DNA of 64,000 nucleotides from Diphasiastrum complanatum (Eukaryota > Streptophyta > Lycopodiopsida > Lycopodiales > Lycopodiaceae), in NCBI GenBank assembly GCA_029204225.1, contig CM055096.1, positions 61,362,957 to 61,426,956 of the forward strand, written 5' to 3'. Positions 24,101 through 28,940 of the stretch are shown here, piece after piece; the stretch's first letter is position 1, and each line of letters starts with the position of its first letter. The notes beneath the pieces are model-generated. The model searched no databases, was not told where the DNA came from, and worked only from the letters and a program-made list of their open reading frames with translations. The translations under genes and the position numbers were made by a program.

Positions 24101-26542
24101 GGTGCCAGTTCATCCAAGAATACGGCAGCTTCTGTTGAGGATGATGATGAGTCCGAGTATACGTCGTCAGATGACGTTGAGGATTCTGAGCCTGTATTAC
24201 CCAAGCAAACCCCAGTGGTTGAGGGTCAGTTGACTCAAGGATTCAAATGGAAACAGTATTCCATTCAGGATGAGTACTTGCTCTATAGAGATAGAGTATG
24301 TGTCCCCAATTCAGAGGATTATAGGCAGCAGGTCCTATATGAATGTCATGACAATCCTAGCGCGGGACACCCAGGCATACAGAAGACCTATGAGCTTCTT
24401 CGTAGGCAATTTTTCTGGCCCAGTATGAAAAAGGACGTCCACCAGTATGTAACCAGTTGCCAGAAATGTCAAGTAAATAAAGCAGAGCGTTTAAAGGCAG
24501 GAGGGTTGTTGCATCCCTTAGAAATACCAGCTGGTAAATGGGAGAGTATCTCCATGGATTTTATAGTAGGCCTGCCTAAAACCCAAAAGGGTAATGACGC
24601 TATATGGGTCACAGTTGACCGTCTGACCAAAATGGCTCATTTTATTCCGACCAAAACAACCGTTAGAGCTCCAGAGTTAGCGAGGTTGTTTGTAGACGGG
24701 CTATTTAAATTGTACGGTCTACCTTCCGGCATAGTCAGCGACCGGGACAGTAAGTTTACTGGAAATTTTTGGAAGGCAGTATTCCATCATCTCCATACTA
24801 AACTTAATATGAGTACCACTGACCATCCACAGACGGACGGTCAAACAGAAAGGGTAAATCAAGTGCTGGAGGATATGCTTCGTGCATACGTCAGCAAGAG
24901 GCAGACTAATTGGGAGGAGTATCTCTCAATATTAGAGTTTGCTTACAACAGTACCAAACATTCAGCTACGGGATACAGCCCATTTATGCTGATGTACGGT
25001 TTTCAGCCACGCTCACCCACAGCTGTAGGGTTTAAACAAGAAAAAGTTGAAGCAGCCAGAAACTTTTTAGAAGACCTAAACCAGATGATAGAACATGCTA
25101 AGCGTAGCATTAGACAATCCCAGGATCGAGCCAGGCATTATGCAGATCCACACAGACGGGATGTGCAGTTCTCCACTGGTGAGAAAGTCTACTTGAGAGT
25201 CCCAGTTGACTCTAAAACCCTCAAATCAGGAGTGTGTGCTAAGTTGTCTCCAAGGTATTGTGGTCCCTTTACCATCAGTAGGAGACTAGGCGAGGTCACC
25301 TATGAACTAGAACTCCCACACAGCAGTAAGGTTTTTCCAGTTTTTCATGTAAGTCAGTTACGAAAAGCCTTAACCAGATCAGATAATCTGGTAGGGGACA
25401 GTGTTCTAGTTCTCCCATTGGATCCTCAACAACCTCCACATGAACCAGAGGAAATTCTTGATAGTAGAGAGACGCAGACTCGTCATACTCTATACCGAGA
25501 ATATCTGGTTAAGTGGAATGATCAGCCTGTTGAGAATGCCACTTGGGAAAGAGGCAGCGTCCTTTGCAAGATTTTTCCAGACTTTGTCTTAGAGGACCAA
25601 GACGGTTCTTAAGGGGGAGGGAGTGTTACGAGCTCGTAACCAGTGCCAAACCCTAGAGAACACAGATAGGTCAGATACCACAGTCAGGGTCGTGTCCAGC
25701 GTACATGACCAACAGGGCAAGACAGTGTGAGTAGTGTGCCCCAGCACGGTCCATAGCTATGGCGGGCCTAACACAGCCTAGGGACCCTGTCAGCAGGATA
25801 GGGCCCCCAGTTGGGTCCCGACGTGCAGTCGGCCACGTCAGTGCCACATGGCCGACACTTGGCAGTTGCATGCTACCAGTCCTCACACTGGGCTAGGAGG
25901 GGCTTACTCTATATCAGGGAGTAGGCAAGGTTGGGTGGATCAATTAGTGTTTGCCCTACTGTGGTGTTAGGATCTATTACAGGCTGAGTACTCTTTTTGT
26001 AGACAGGAGTGGAGCATCACAGGCAGCCATCGGCCAGGCATCATCACAGTGGGTAGGGCCATAGCCAGGCATCATCCAGGGCGTAGGGTCACAGCCACCT
26101 GACACACAGGCACGACGGAGTAGACACAGGGCTGGGGGCAGCCAGATGGGGGCCAGAGGAGGGGAGAGAGGCAGAGGCAGAGGCAGAGGTAGAGGCAGGG
26201 AGAGGGGGGTGGTCCAGAGCCAGGGCACGCAGCAGGGATCCAGAGCACGCAGCAGAGCCAGGGCCACACCATGGCATATGGCTCCCTCCAGTTCCGATTC
26301 ATCTGCGGACCCATGGGACTTGCAGTCCACAGATTCGGATGATTTATCCTACCATGACTCTGACGAGCCTTAGTTATATAGTTTTCATTACGTTCATGGA
26401 ACATCATTGTACCCCTTTTTGGTGCCATGTGGCCCGATATTATATATTATAATGATCCTATTCACAACATTGTCGTGATTCAGTATTGTTCTTTGTGGTT
26501 TTAGTTAAATAACTTCGGTTTTATGGTTTATGATTTATGGTT

Positions 26543-26597
<55 letters not shown>

Positions 26598-28800
26598 GGT
26601 TGTTTTGTCAGAAATTGTTTCATTTAAGGCTAAAGTTCAAAATGATTCAGCTAGGTTTTTGTTCAACATGGTTTTAGTTCCGTTTGTTGTGAATCGTGAT
26701 CAGAGAGAGATAGAGAGAGGGAGAATCAGAGAAAGGGAGATTCTTGCTATGGTCACTGGGAATGCCCCAATGTGTTCTCTTTTTTTTTATATGGGATGCA
26801 GCTTTAGCGTAAAGGGATCATCCTGCACCTGAAACAGTCGGCAAACTACACAATCATATTCCCCTCGATCAGAGCTTTCATCTGATACCCATATTGCACA
26901 AAAAATTTCAAAAAAAAAAAAAATTCGATTCTACACGATTCTGGGAAAATCGCGAATCGGGATCGCAATTCTGAATCACGATTCGCGAATCGCGCTGCAA
27001 CTATGTCCAAGATCATAAATAGAAGGAAAATCTTGGCGAGACTTGACAAGTTGTAGCATCATTTGCTCCAATACCTTCCAAATACTAGCATTTTGTGCAA
27101 GTTTCCACTGCTGATAACACTTATGTCTAGGATGATCTCCCTATTTCACATGAGACCTGCTAGACAGTCTCATACAATTCCCATCACCTTTTGTTTGTTT
27201 CTTGTCCATTATTGCCCCTCATCCCAACTCCACCATCCGAAATCATCTACTTTCAATCACATCTTTACTCTAGCAGTACCACACTATTTTTCAGCCTTCA
27301 TATCTTCCTCCTCTTCATAACATCAACTACGGTATTCACCATCTTTGTTAGGTCCTCCGCTGCCATTTGGCCTCCGTCTCAAACCGAGTTTGCTGATTTG
27401 TCCTCCCAGATCAAAGAATTCACAATGGGTTCTTGTTGTCCCTCGTTGGGACCAAAGTGATGGGATTGCCTCTAATAGTTTGCACATCTATGAGGATGCC
27501 TTATAAGGCGGTTGGAACTAAGTTGATGGGATTGCCTATTAGTAATATATCAGAGTGGATAAGGCAGCGCTTTTACAATCGAATATCTGGCATGGAAAAA
27601 AAATGCCTTGCCCATTCTTAAAAAAACCCCTCCTTTACTTCCCCTATTATCCCTATTCAATACTGTGCCTAGAATTGTGCTGACATGATCACTTGCAGCT
27701 TGTCTCCATCACATTCAGGTCAAGAAAACTGAAGTTCATGCCTTTTGGTGTATATAGTGGACCCTCTACATTCCAAAACTTCACGAATGATCTCCATTGA
27801 ATCTTGACATACATTGGCAAGTTACTTGAGATACGAATTAATGATCTTCTTAGACAGAGCCAGACTAAAATGTACATCCCGATCATCTCAGTATTGTGCT
27901 TCAATACATGTACTAGCATCAAATATTTGCCAAAGATAATAAATGCTTTTTCAGCTACTCAAAAATTGGCCTAAACTGATGACTGTGCCTTCTTAGGGTC
28001 AGCAAATTCTTTAAGAAAAACCATATGTGATCTTACAGAAACCTATCAAAAGCACTGATCCTTTCAATTGGAACTTAGGTTGGAAAACATCAAAGTAGCC
28101 CTTTCCACTGCCCTATGATATTCCTGCCTGACTTTTTTACCATGTCAATAATGCTAATTAACTTGACTTTAGGGAGTATTTCACGTCAAAATTTGCTATG
28201 TTATTCCAATTTTGCTAGAAATTCAATGTCACAGCTTTTGAATATCACCATTAACAATCTTATGAGGAGATGCTAGTGGTAGCCTTTGCTATATGGAAAT
28301 GGTGGGATTATTAGCTATACAGTTCTTCATATCATAGTCAATGTTATCTCCAATAATTCTTGCAAAGCTTTTAGATTGCAGAAGTACATGGGCTGCAAAG
28401 GTGCCTGTACGGCAAGCCTGGGTTCAGATCAGCCAGCACAGGTGGTCAGCATGGCACCAAGACACTTGGTTTGCTTCTTGACCTCTTCCAAATTCTAGTC
28501 TGCTCTGAGTTTTTCGTCGATCTCTATGTTTTTTTATTTGTTTTTACAATACGCAAATGTATCCTGCTAACTTATTTGATGCATTGTCATGGTAATCAGT
28601 TTATGCTCATTTTTCATAATCTGAGCACTTTCTGGTAAATATAGTTGAATGGCTCCTGTACTGTAAGTTGCATGTGTAATTGGCTTTGGCTCTATGATAT
28701 TCTGCAGCACCCTGGAGCATGCTTATTCAGTTCTGAGAGTAACTTACTTTCTTGCCATGGTGCACATCCTTACACTAGGCGCTTATGCCCATGTGCATAA
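3823..28800 (+). CDS. SPRING1-like: SPRING/C12orf49-family (DUF2054) cysteine-rich protein gene, 10 exons seen, 5' end missing
   Basis: Coding exons: 3823-3893, 4048-4123, 4283-4355, 4447-4498, 4742-4803, 11334-11397, 11815-11872, 11991-12077, 28375-28468, 28708-28800 (TAA). All introns are GT-AG. The 730 nt give one trailing base of a split codon plus exactly 243 codons, with no stop before the last. Signature blocks in order: [92 protein letters not shown] and [14 protein letters not shown]. Animal SPRING is a Golgi type II membrane protein that supports site-1 protease in SREBP activation. Plants keep site-1 protease (bZIP17/28 processing) but not SREBP, so the plant role is inferred only. 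The N-terminal membrane anchor exon is not seen. Two introns of 6.5 and 16.3 kb are filled with transposons. Confidence 0.87.
4804..5439 (+). other. intron sequence without recognised content
   Basis: Start of the 6.5-kb intron of the SPRING-like gene. It is AT-rich. I see no gene, clear repeat or LTR in it. Confidence 0.5.
5440..5830 (-). pseudogene. Ty3/gypsy integrase end and chromodomain, degraded
   Basis: Read on the minus strand there is KLAPW-stop-YGPYHI near 5735, matching the KL.P.YYGPY start of the gypsy integrase tail. Further down [16 protein letters not shown] and KFMDRF near 5450-5520 match a chromodomain end (LVQW.G....ATWE....F). Several stops and frame breaks are present. 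Only these short blocks carry the call. Confidence 0.45.
5860..7690 (-). pseudogene. Ty1/copia pol remnant (integrase, RT, RNase H) in antisense inside intron
   Basis: Blocks appear in polyprotein order on the minus strand. They are the GAG-pre-integrase [20 protein letters not shown] with [11 protein letters not shown] (about 7560-7420), integrase [18 protein letters not shown] (near 7300), reverse transcriptase [14 protein letters not shown] and YVDDLII (about 6540-6370), RT end [16 protein letters not shown] (near 6200), and RNase [16 protein letters not shown] with [15 protein letters not shown] (about 5990-5870). A deletion joins the RT end to late RNase H near 6000-6090, and frameshifts are frequent. 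No LTRs were identified. It is an old insertion opposite to the host gene. Confidence 0.8.
7740..8515 (+). pseudogene. unrecognised coding-like sequence with predicted coiled coil and 25-bp tandem duplication
   Basis: Higher GC than its surroundings and long protein-like stretches. One frame reads [19 protein letters not shown] and [12 protein letters not shown] up to about 8187. A shifted frame (8176-8514) reads [20 protein letters not shown] and later [13 protein letters not shown], a heptad-like coiled coil. The shift is caused by a 25-bp direct duplication (agtaacctgactgccagtga...) at about 8159-8208. The family is unknown to me. Position and style suggest a retroelement gag or other structural ORF, but no catalytic motif is present. 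Confidence 0.45.
8516..9150 (+). other. intron sequence, no gene seen
   Basis: Contains a short GAGA-rich patch near 8707-8726 and a stretch (8570-8900) that could be LTR-like, but no TG...CA ends with a primer site could be placed. Confidence 0.4.
9153..10040 (+). pseudogene. Ty3/gypsy remnant related to the young element at 19.6-26.0 kb
   Basis: The zinc-knuckle region [18 protein letters not shown] (9304-9357) closely resembles [18 protein letters not shown] of the intact element. The reverse transcriptase follows at 9690-9900 with [30 protein letters not shown] and [16 protein letters not shown]. The knuckle has lost one Cys/His spacing, and protease plus early RT are mostly deleted. Multiple stops are present. 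It is an older insertion of the same gypsy family in the same orientation as the host gene. Confidence 0.75.
10240..10740 (-). pseudogene. Ty3/gypsy integrase fragment, degraded
   Basis: Minus strand reads [14 protein letters not shown] near 10545, the gypsy integrase core (SDRD..FTS). It is followed by [20 protein letters not shown] (10470) and [20 protein letters not shown] (10360-10310), matching TAYHPQTDGQSER and LAEF.YN...S.TG.SPF. The key Asp of SDRD remains, but stops and missing segments make it non-functional. It resembles a different gypsy lineage from the young element. Confidence 0.6.
10741..11333 (+). other. intron sequence up to exon 6, no gene seen
   Basis: AT-rich intron end of the SPRING-like gene. 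Weak gypsy-like residues continue on the minus strand to about 10940 but are not strong enough to call. Confidence 0.4.
11334..12077 (+). CDS. SPRING1-like: SPRING-like gene, exon block 2 (three exons)
   Basis: Exons 11334-11397, 11815-11872 and 11991-12077. The first begins GTG CAT GAA AAT GCT TAT (VHENAY) and continues SASV from the block 6.5 kb upstream in phase 0. It reads on with [12 protein letters not shown]. The next gives [20 protein letters not shown], and the third [20 protein letters not shown] followed by LTILNKCS. Donors are gttagc, gtgctt and gtacga. A (CT)n(CA)n microsatellite begins about 12 bp after the last donor and is a candidate influence on splicing. Confidence 0.87.
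12090..12152 (+). repeat. compound microsatellite (CT)n(CA)n
   Basis: About 13 CT units followed by about 19 CA units, starting 12 bp after the exon donor at 12078. The His/Thr-rich open frames across it are artefacts of the repeat. Confidence 0.97.
12153..13500 (+). other. intron sequence with a (CT)n tract at 12875-12900
   Basis: No gene recognised. The only clear feature is a 26-bp (CT)n tract. The part after 12900 has a repeated gatcgctg/atcgctg word but no interpretable frame. Confidence 0.5.
13500..13830 (+). pseudogene. fragment of a CPBP (CAAX protease/bacteriocin-processing) family membrane protease gene
   Basis: Plus strand reads [29 protein letters not shown], then after a frame shift [18 protein letters not shown] and LLSLFGID, then [27 protein letters not shown] matches the EExxxR motif 1 of CPBP intramembrane metalloproteases, and FGALH resembles motif 2 (FxxxH). 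Plant members are plastid membrane proteins. A 36-bp segment encoding [10 protein letters not shown]-stop-K is tandemly duplicated, and each copy carries TAG where Trp (DWKG) is expected. With the frame shift this makes it a pseudogene. No introns are seen across these 330 bp, so it may be retrocopied or a single captured exon set. Confidence 0.65.
13860..14305 (+). repeat. LTR (start uncertain) plus primer-binding site
   Basis: TGGTATCAAAGC at 14294-14305 is an initiator tRNA-Met type primer site. The preceding roughly 400 bp read like an LTR: GGCCTTGGGC direct repeats at 13950-14010 and a CT-rich part before the end. No coding copia or gypsy domain follows and no second copy exists here, so it is a solo or gutted element in the host intron. 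Confidence 0.5.
14328..14725 (+). repeat. tandem repeat, about 78 bp x 5, in a retroelement leader
   Basis: Units beginning (t/c)cagattt(a/g)gtagaggctg(t/g)c start at about 14328, 14407 and 14483. Two more diverged units follow near 14565 and 14648. Each contains a ccagcgccctac core and a tcgtcgattttc end. They lie directly after the primer-binding site at 14294. Confidence 0.8.
14726..15227 (+). other. intron sequence, no gene seen
   Basis: No long frame with recognisable residues. Probably internal sequence of the gutted LTR element or plain intron. Confidence 0.35.
15228..15895 (+). repeat. two head-to-tail copies of an LTR-like unit (about 305 and 360 bp)
   Basis: Copy 1 (15228-15532) and copy 2 (15533-15895) share (g/t)tcatgc(c/t)cat(a/g)aaatgattga at the start, then taaggaggtcaaaagg, taatggtttggaggc, cccatgatggtggattt and gagccttggagggtataagta. 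Both end gatatctctcctacattgt. The ggtataagta motif is TATA-like. They abut without an internal region, as after unequal exchange between LTRs or a tandem duplication. Confidence 0.75.
16042..16062 (+). repeat. hAT left end: 8-bp TSD and terminal inverted repeat
   Basis: TCCAAGAT (TSD) followed by CATAGTTGCAGCG. Further inside, aatcgcgattcgctgcagcgaatcg forms overlapping palindromes likely to be transposase-binding subterminal repeats. Confidence 0.92.
16077..16450 (+). repeat. 186-bp tandem duplication in the hAT left subterminal region
   Basis: Copy 1 (16077-16260) and copy 2 (16263-16450) both run from gcagcgaatcgtggacagaa through an A-run and a gcgcc-rich part to cggagttggtgtgcac. They differ by a few substitutions and small indels. 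The open frames on either strand here are by-products. Confidence 0.9.
19589..19946 (+). repeat. 5' LTR of young gypsy element
   Basis: 358 bp, TGTTACGAGCTCGTAAC... to ...GGATCTATTACA, identical to the 3' LTR. It starts with a TTACGAGCTCGTAA palindrome. A TATA-like ctctatatcagg lies near 19874. The 71-aa antisense open frame in it is a repeat artefact. Confidence 0.95.
19948..19960 (+). other. primer-binding site of young gypsy element
   Basis: TGGTATCAGAGCC lies one base after the LTR and is complementary to initiator tRNA-Met. Confidence 0.9.
20841..21529 (+). pseudogene. gypsy gag, broken by a frame shift and an amber stop
   Basis: The ATG at 20841 starts an acidic N-terminal part ([20 protein letters not shown]). 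The frame shifts between about 21035 and 21060 (…LALANSS, then [15 protein letters not shown] in another frame). It then gives a Retrotrans_gag-like domain ([33 protein letters not shown]) to TAG at 21527-21529. After this stop the same frame continues directly as the long pol ORF. The leader 19961-20840 is non-coding, with repeated ccagcgctg-type words. Capsid protein should be essential, so this copy would need gag supplied in trans unless the breaks are recoded or are sequence errors. Confidence 0.8.
21539..25612 (+). CDS. pol: gypsy chromovirus pol: zinc knuckle, protease, RT, RNase H, integrase, chromodomain
   Basis: 1357 codons without interruption, ending TAA. In order: CCHC knuckle [14 protein letters not shown] (about residues 107-120); retropepsin [12 protein letters not shown] (about 196-207, D-D-G instead of the usual DSG); reverse transcriptase with [24 protein letters not shown] and FLDDILVY (about 440-555); RNase H with [16 protein letters not shown] and TDHESLRYL (about 685-770); an acidic insert ([20 protein letters not shown], about 865-885); integrase zinc finger (HPGIQKTY...CQKCQ) and core ([35 protein letters not shown]); chromodomain [19 protein letters not shown] near the end. 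The catalytic residues of RT, RH and IN that I can read are present. The proper start is upstream gag; 21539 is only the first base after the amber region. Confidence 0.95.
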   Translation: MDDYQKIRGFVRGLKDEYKVEVQRNSPTTLEQALRYAQIYDDSVGRKRARQQPLSEQLPQKDFQFKKKFLKRKKEDKFKGEAPQKRPSLIQPLKPDDFEKAKQERLCFVCMGKGHTVRQCPKGPFTKKDKKDKKQVHLVQTVCFPSDSAASEIKVYHEDHEHCCQLTSAMLARPFSFGPHDLVRMHGKVGNQSVRVMVDDGATHNFINHTLVKKLKLPEVPSQHRYIVSLAKGEDKKIWETMVSKLNLGIQGYQDQINFQIMHLDRTDIVLGRDWLYSLGPSLHRNYQENTLSFQYKGREIQLHGEHDVPNSPMVCSSELCQLIGDEDHQVFLCDFQFIPEVSISSSIQQKISKLETLLSKFKDVFPEDLPHGLPPSREVDHVINLVPGTAPVSKPPYRVSRTEDEEITRQLTDYLGKGQIQTSSSPWASPVLLVKKKEGSMRLCVDYRALNKVTIKNKYPMPRADELFDQLDGAKFFSKIDLRSGYHQVRIKSEDVSKTAFRTRHGHYEFKVMPFGLTNAPATFMTLMNSVLRPYLGKFVVVFLDDILVYSKTRKEHLKHLRKVFRLLRKHKLYAKQSKCEFFVEEVAYLGHIISSDGIKMDPNKVKAILSWLRPQNILELQIFLGLAGYYRRFVKEYAQIAVPMTNLLKGKGKEFIWEFAQQESFDALKTALATAPVLKVVDPNQPFVVETDASDFAVGAVLTQGGRPVAFESKKLEPAQTRYSAYEKELFSIVHALKTWRHYLYGANFEVLTDHESLRYLCNQPELRGRKARWAELMQEFDMSIRYRRGKFNTVADALSRMPMINELSFTQIRNELLESLRGKCQHDAFFSIIWNSVQNRQLQTPEPVLGAGASSSKNTAASVEDDDESEYTSSDDVEDSEPVLPKQTPVVEGQLTQGFKWKQYSIQDEYLLYRDRVCVPNSEDYRQQVLYECHDNPSAGHPGIQKTYELLRRQFFWPSMKKDVHQYVTSCQKCQVNKAERLKAGGLLHPLEIPAGKWESISMDFIVGLPKTQKGNDAIWVTVDRLTKMAHFIPTKTTVRAPELARLFVDGLFKLYGLPSGIVSDRDSKFTGNFWKAVFHHLHTKLNMSTTDHPQTDGQTERVNQVLEDMLRAYVSKRQTNWEEYLSILEFAYNSTKHSATGYSPFMLMYGFQPRSPTAVGFKQEKVEAARNFLEDLNQMIEHAKRSIRQSQDRARHYADPHRRDVQFSTGEKVYLRVPVDSKTLKSGVCAKLSPRYCGPFTISRRLGEVTYELELPHSSKVFPVFHVSQLRKALTRSDNLVGDSVLVLPLDPQQPPHEPEEILDSRETQTRHTLYREYLVKWNDQPVENATWERGSVLCKIFPDFVLEDQDGS
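25611..25623 (+). other. polypurine tract
   Basis: AAGGGGGAGGGAG directly precedes the 3' LTR and overlaps the pol stop codon. It is the plus-strand primer site. Confidence 0.9.
25624..25981 (+). repeat. 3' LTR of young gypsy element
   Basis: 358 bp, by eye identical to the 5' LTR throughout. It is followed by the GGCTG duplication. Confidence 0.95.
26545..26594 (+). repeat. (AG)n microsatellite in the hAT 3' region
   Basis: About 25 uninterrupted AG units, downstream of the transposase stop at 26372. Confidence 0.97.
26993..27013 (-). repeat. hAT right end: terminal inverted repeat and 8-bp TSD
   Basis: CGCTGCAACTATG mirrors the left end and is followed by TCCAAGAT, identical to the left duplication. 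Just inside lie several gattcgcgaatcgcg-like subterminal repeats (about 26935-26992). Confidence 0.92.
27014..27689 (+). other. intron sequence between hAT and gypsy remnant
   Basis: No gene. It contains an imperfect 32-bp direct repeat (gttggga/aac.aa.g.tgatgggattgcct) at about 27443 and 27509. Confidence 0.4.
27690..28320 (+). pseudogene. Ty3/gypsy RT-RNase H remnant
   Basis: Plus strand reads [20 protein letters not shown] then NDLH-stop, matching MPFGL.NAP.TFQ..MND of gypsy RT. Near 28265-28305 [17 protein letters not shown] matches the RNase H block YE.ELLAVVFA..KWR.YL. The sequence between is frameshifted, and the catalytic YLDD is not intact. It ends about 60 bp before exon 28375 of the SPRING-like gene. 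Confidence 0.6.
28375..28800 (+). CDS. SPRING1-like: SPRING-like gene, exon block 3 (last two exons and stop)
   Basis: Exon 28375-28468 starts after cttttag. It restores ATA from the split codon AT/A and reads [20 protein letters not shown], then [11 protein letters not shown]. Exon 28708-28800 starts after tctgcag, reads [16 protein letters not shown] and [13 protein letters not shown], and stops at TAA 28798-28800. The RRLCPC end is the expected C-terminus of the plant family members. The block is separated from block 2 by 16.3 kb of transposon-filled intron. An alternative acceptor 7 bp downstream (ttgcag at 28381) would change the reading frame and is rejected. Confidence 0.87.
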
Positions 28801-28871
28801 GCTTTGCACTAATGCGTCATGCAATGTTATGAATGTTGAAATCATAACTAGAGAGCTGTGCCATTCTCCAG

Positions 28872-28940
28872 CATCCTGGAGCATGCTTACTTAGTTCTGA
28901 GAGTAGCATACTTTCTTGCCAAGGTGCACATCAATGTTGA
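28872..28940 (+). pseudogene. tandem duplicate of the SPRING-like terminal exon, shortened
   Basis: Starting 164 bp after the start of the true last exon, the sequence repeats an acceptor-like ctccag followed by CAT CCT GGA GCA TGC TTA. It reads HPGACLLSSESSILSCQGAHQC and then TGA at 28938-28940. It keeps the same phase as the preceding exon but lacks the RRLCPC tail. It could be a dead copy or an alternative terminal exon. A fragment of the flank (gagctgtgccatt) is repeated after it. Confidence 0.7.

Larger units (their letters stand above)
19584..25986 (+). mobile_element. young Ty3/gypsy chromovirus, complete with 5-bp TSD
   Basis: The element spans 19589-25981 (6,393 bp) and is flanked by GGCTG at 19584-19588 and 25982-25986. 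It has 358-bp LTRs that look identical base for base, a primer site, gag, an uninterrupted pol with chromodomain, and a polypurine tract. LTR identity implies very recent insertion. It sits in the last exon of the hAT transposase, in the same orientation. Confidence 0.96.
17160..26372 (+). pseudogene. hAT transposase (BED finger, DUF659), interrupted and decayed
   Basis: Likely exons: 17160-18154, 18247-18594, 18690-19100 and 19193-19588 continued at 25987-26372. Exon 1 has a BED finger ([20 protein letters not shown], residues about 29-48) and a Gly/Thr-rich repeat array. Exon 2 is DUF659 ([42 protein letters not shown]), keeping the SDGW and TDN aspartates. Exon 3 is the following helical part. 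The C-terminus is acidic, then RGRGRG-rich, ending [11 protein letters not shown]. Removing the gypsy element and one TSD copy leaves the last exon in frame. Damage: TAG at 17829, 17922, 18099, 19292 and 26062, each at a Gln position, and a frame shift near 19025. No hATC dimerisation block (ERNWS-like) is found, so the element is probably non-autonomous. Confidence 0.82.
16050..27005 (+). mobile_element. hAT-superfamily DNA transposon with a nested gypsy insertion
   Basis: The ends carry a 13-bp perfect terminal inverted repeat (CATAGTTGCAGCG at 16050-16062; complement at 26993-27005). They are flanked by the identical 8-bp duplication TCCAAGAT (16042-16049 and 27006-27013). An 8-bp target duplication is the hAT hallmark. 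Subterminal palindromic aatcgcgattcg-type repeats sit inside both ends. The interior encodes a BED zinc finger and DUF659. A gypsy element with its duplicated 5 bp (6,398 bp) interrupts the last exon. Without it the hAT would be about 4.56 kb. It lies within the last long intron of the SPRING-like gene in the same orientation. Confidence 0.92.

Noticed and set aside
19636-25886. Identical 71-codon antisense frames at 19636-19851 and 25671-25886
   Set aside because: They lie inside the two identical LTRs and have no coding character.
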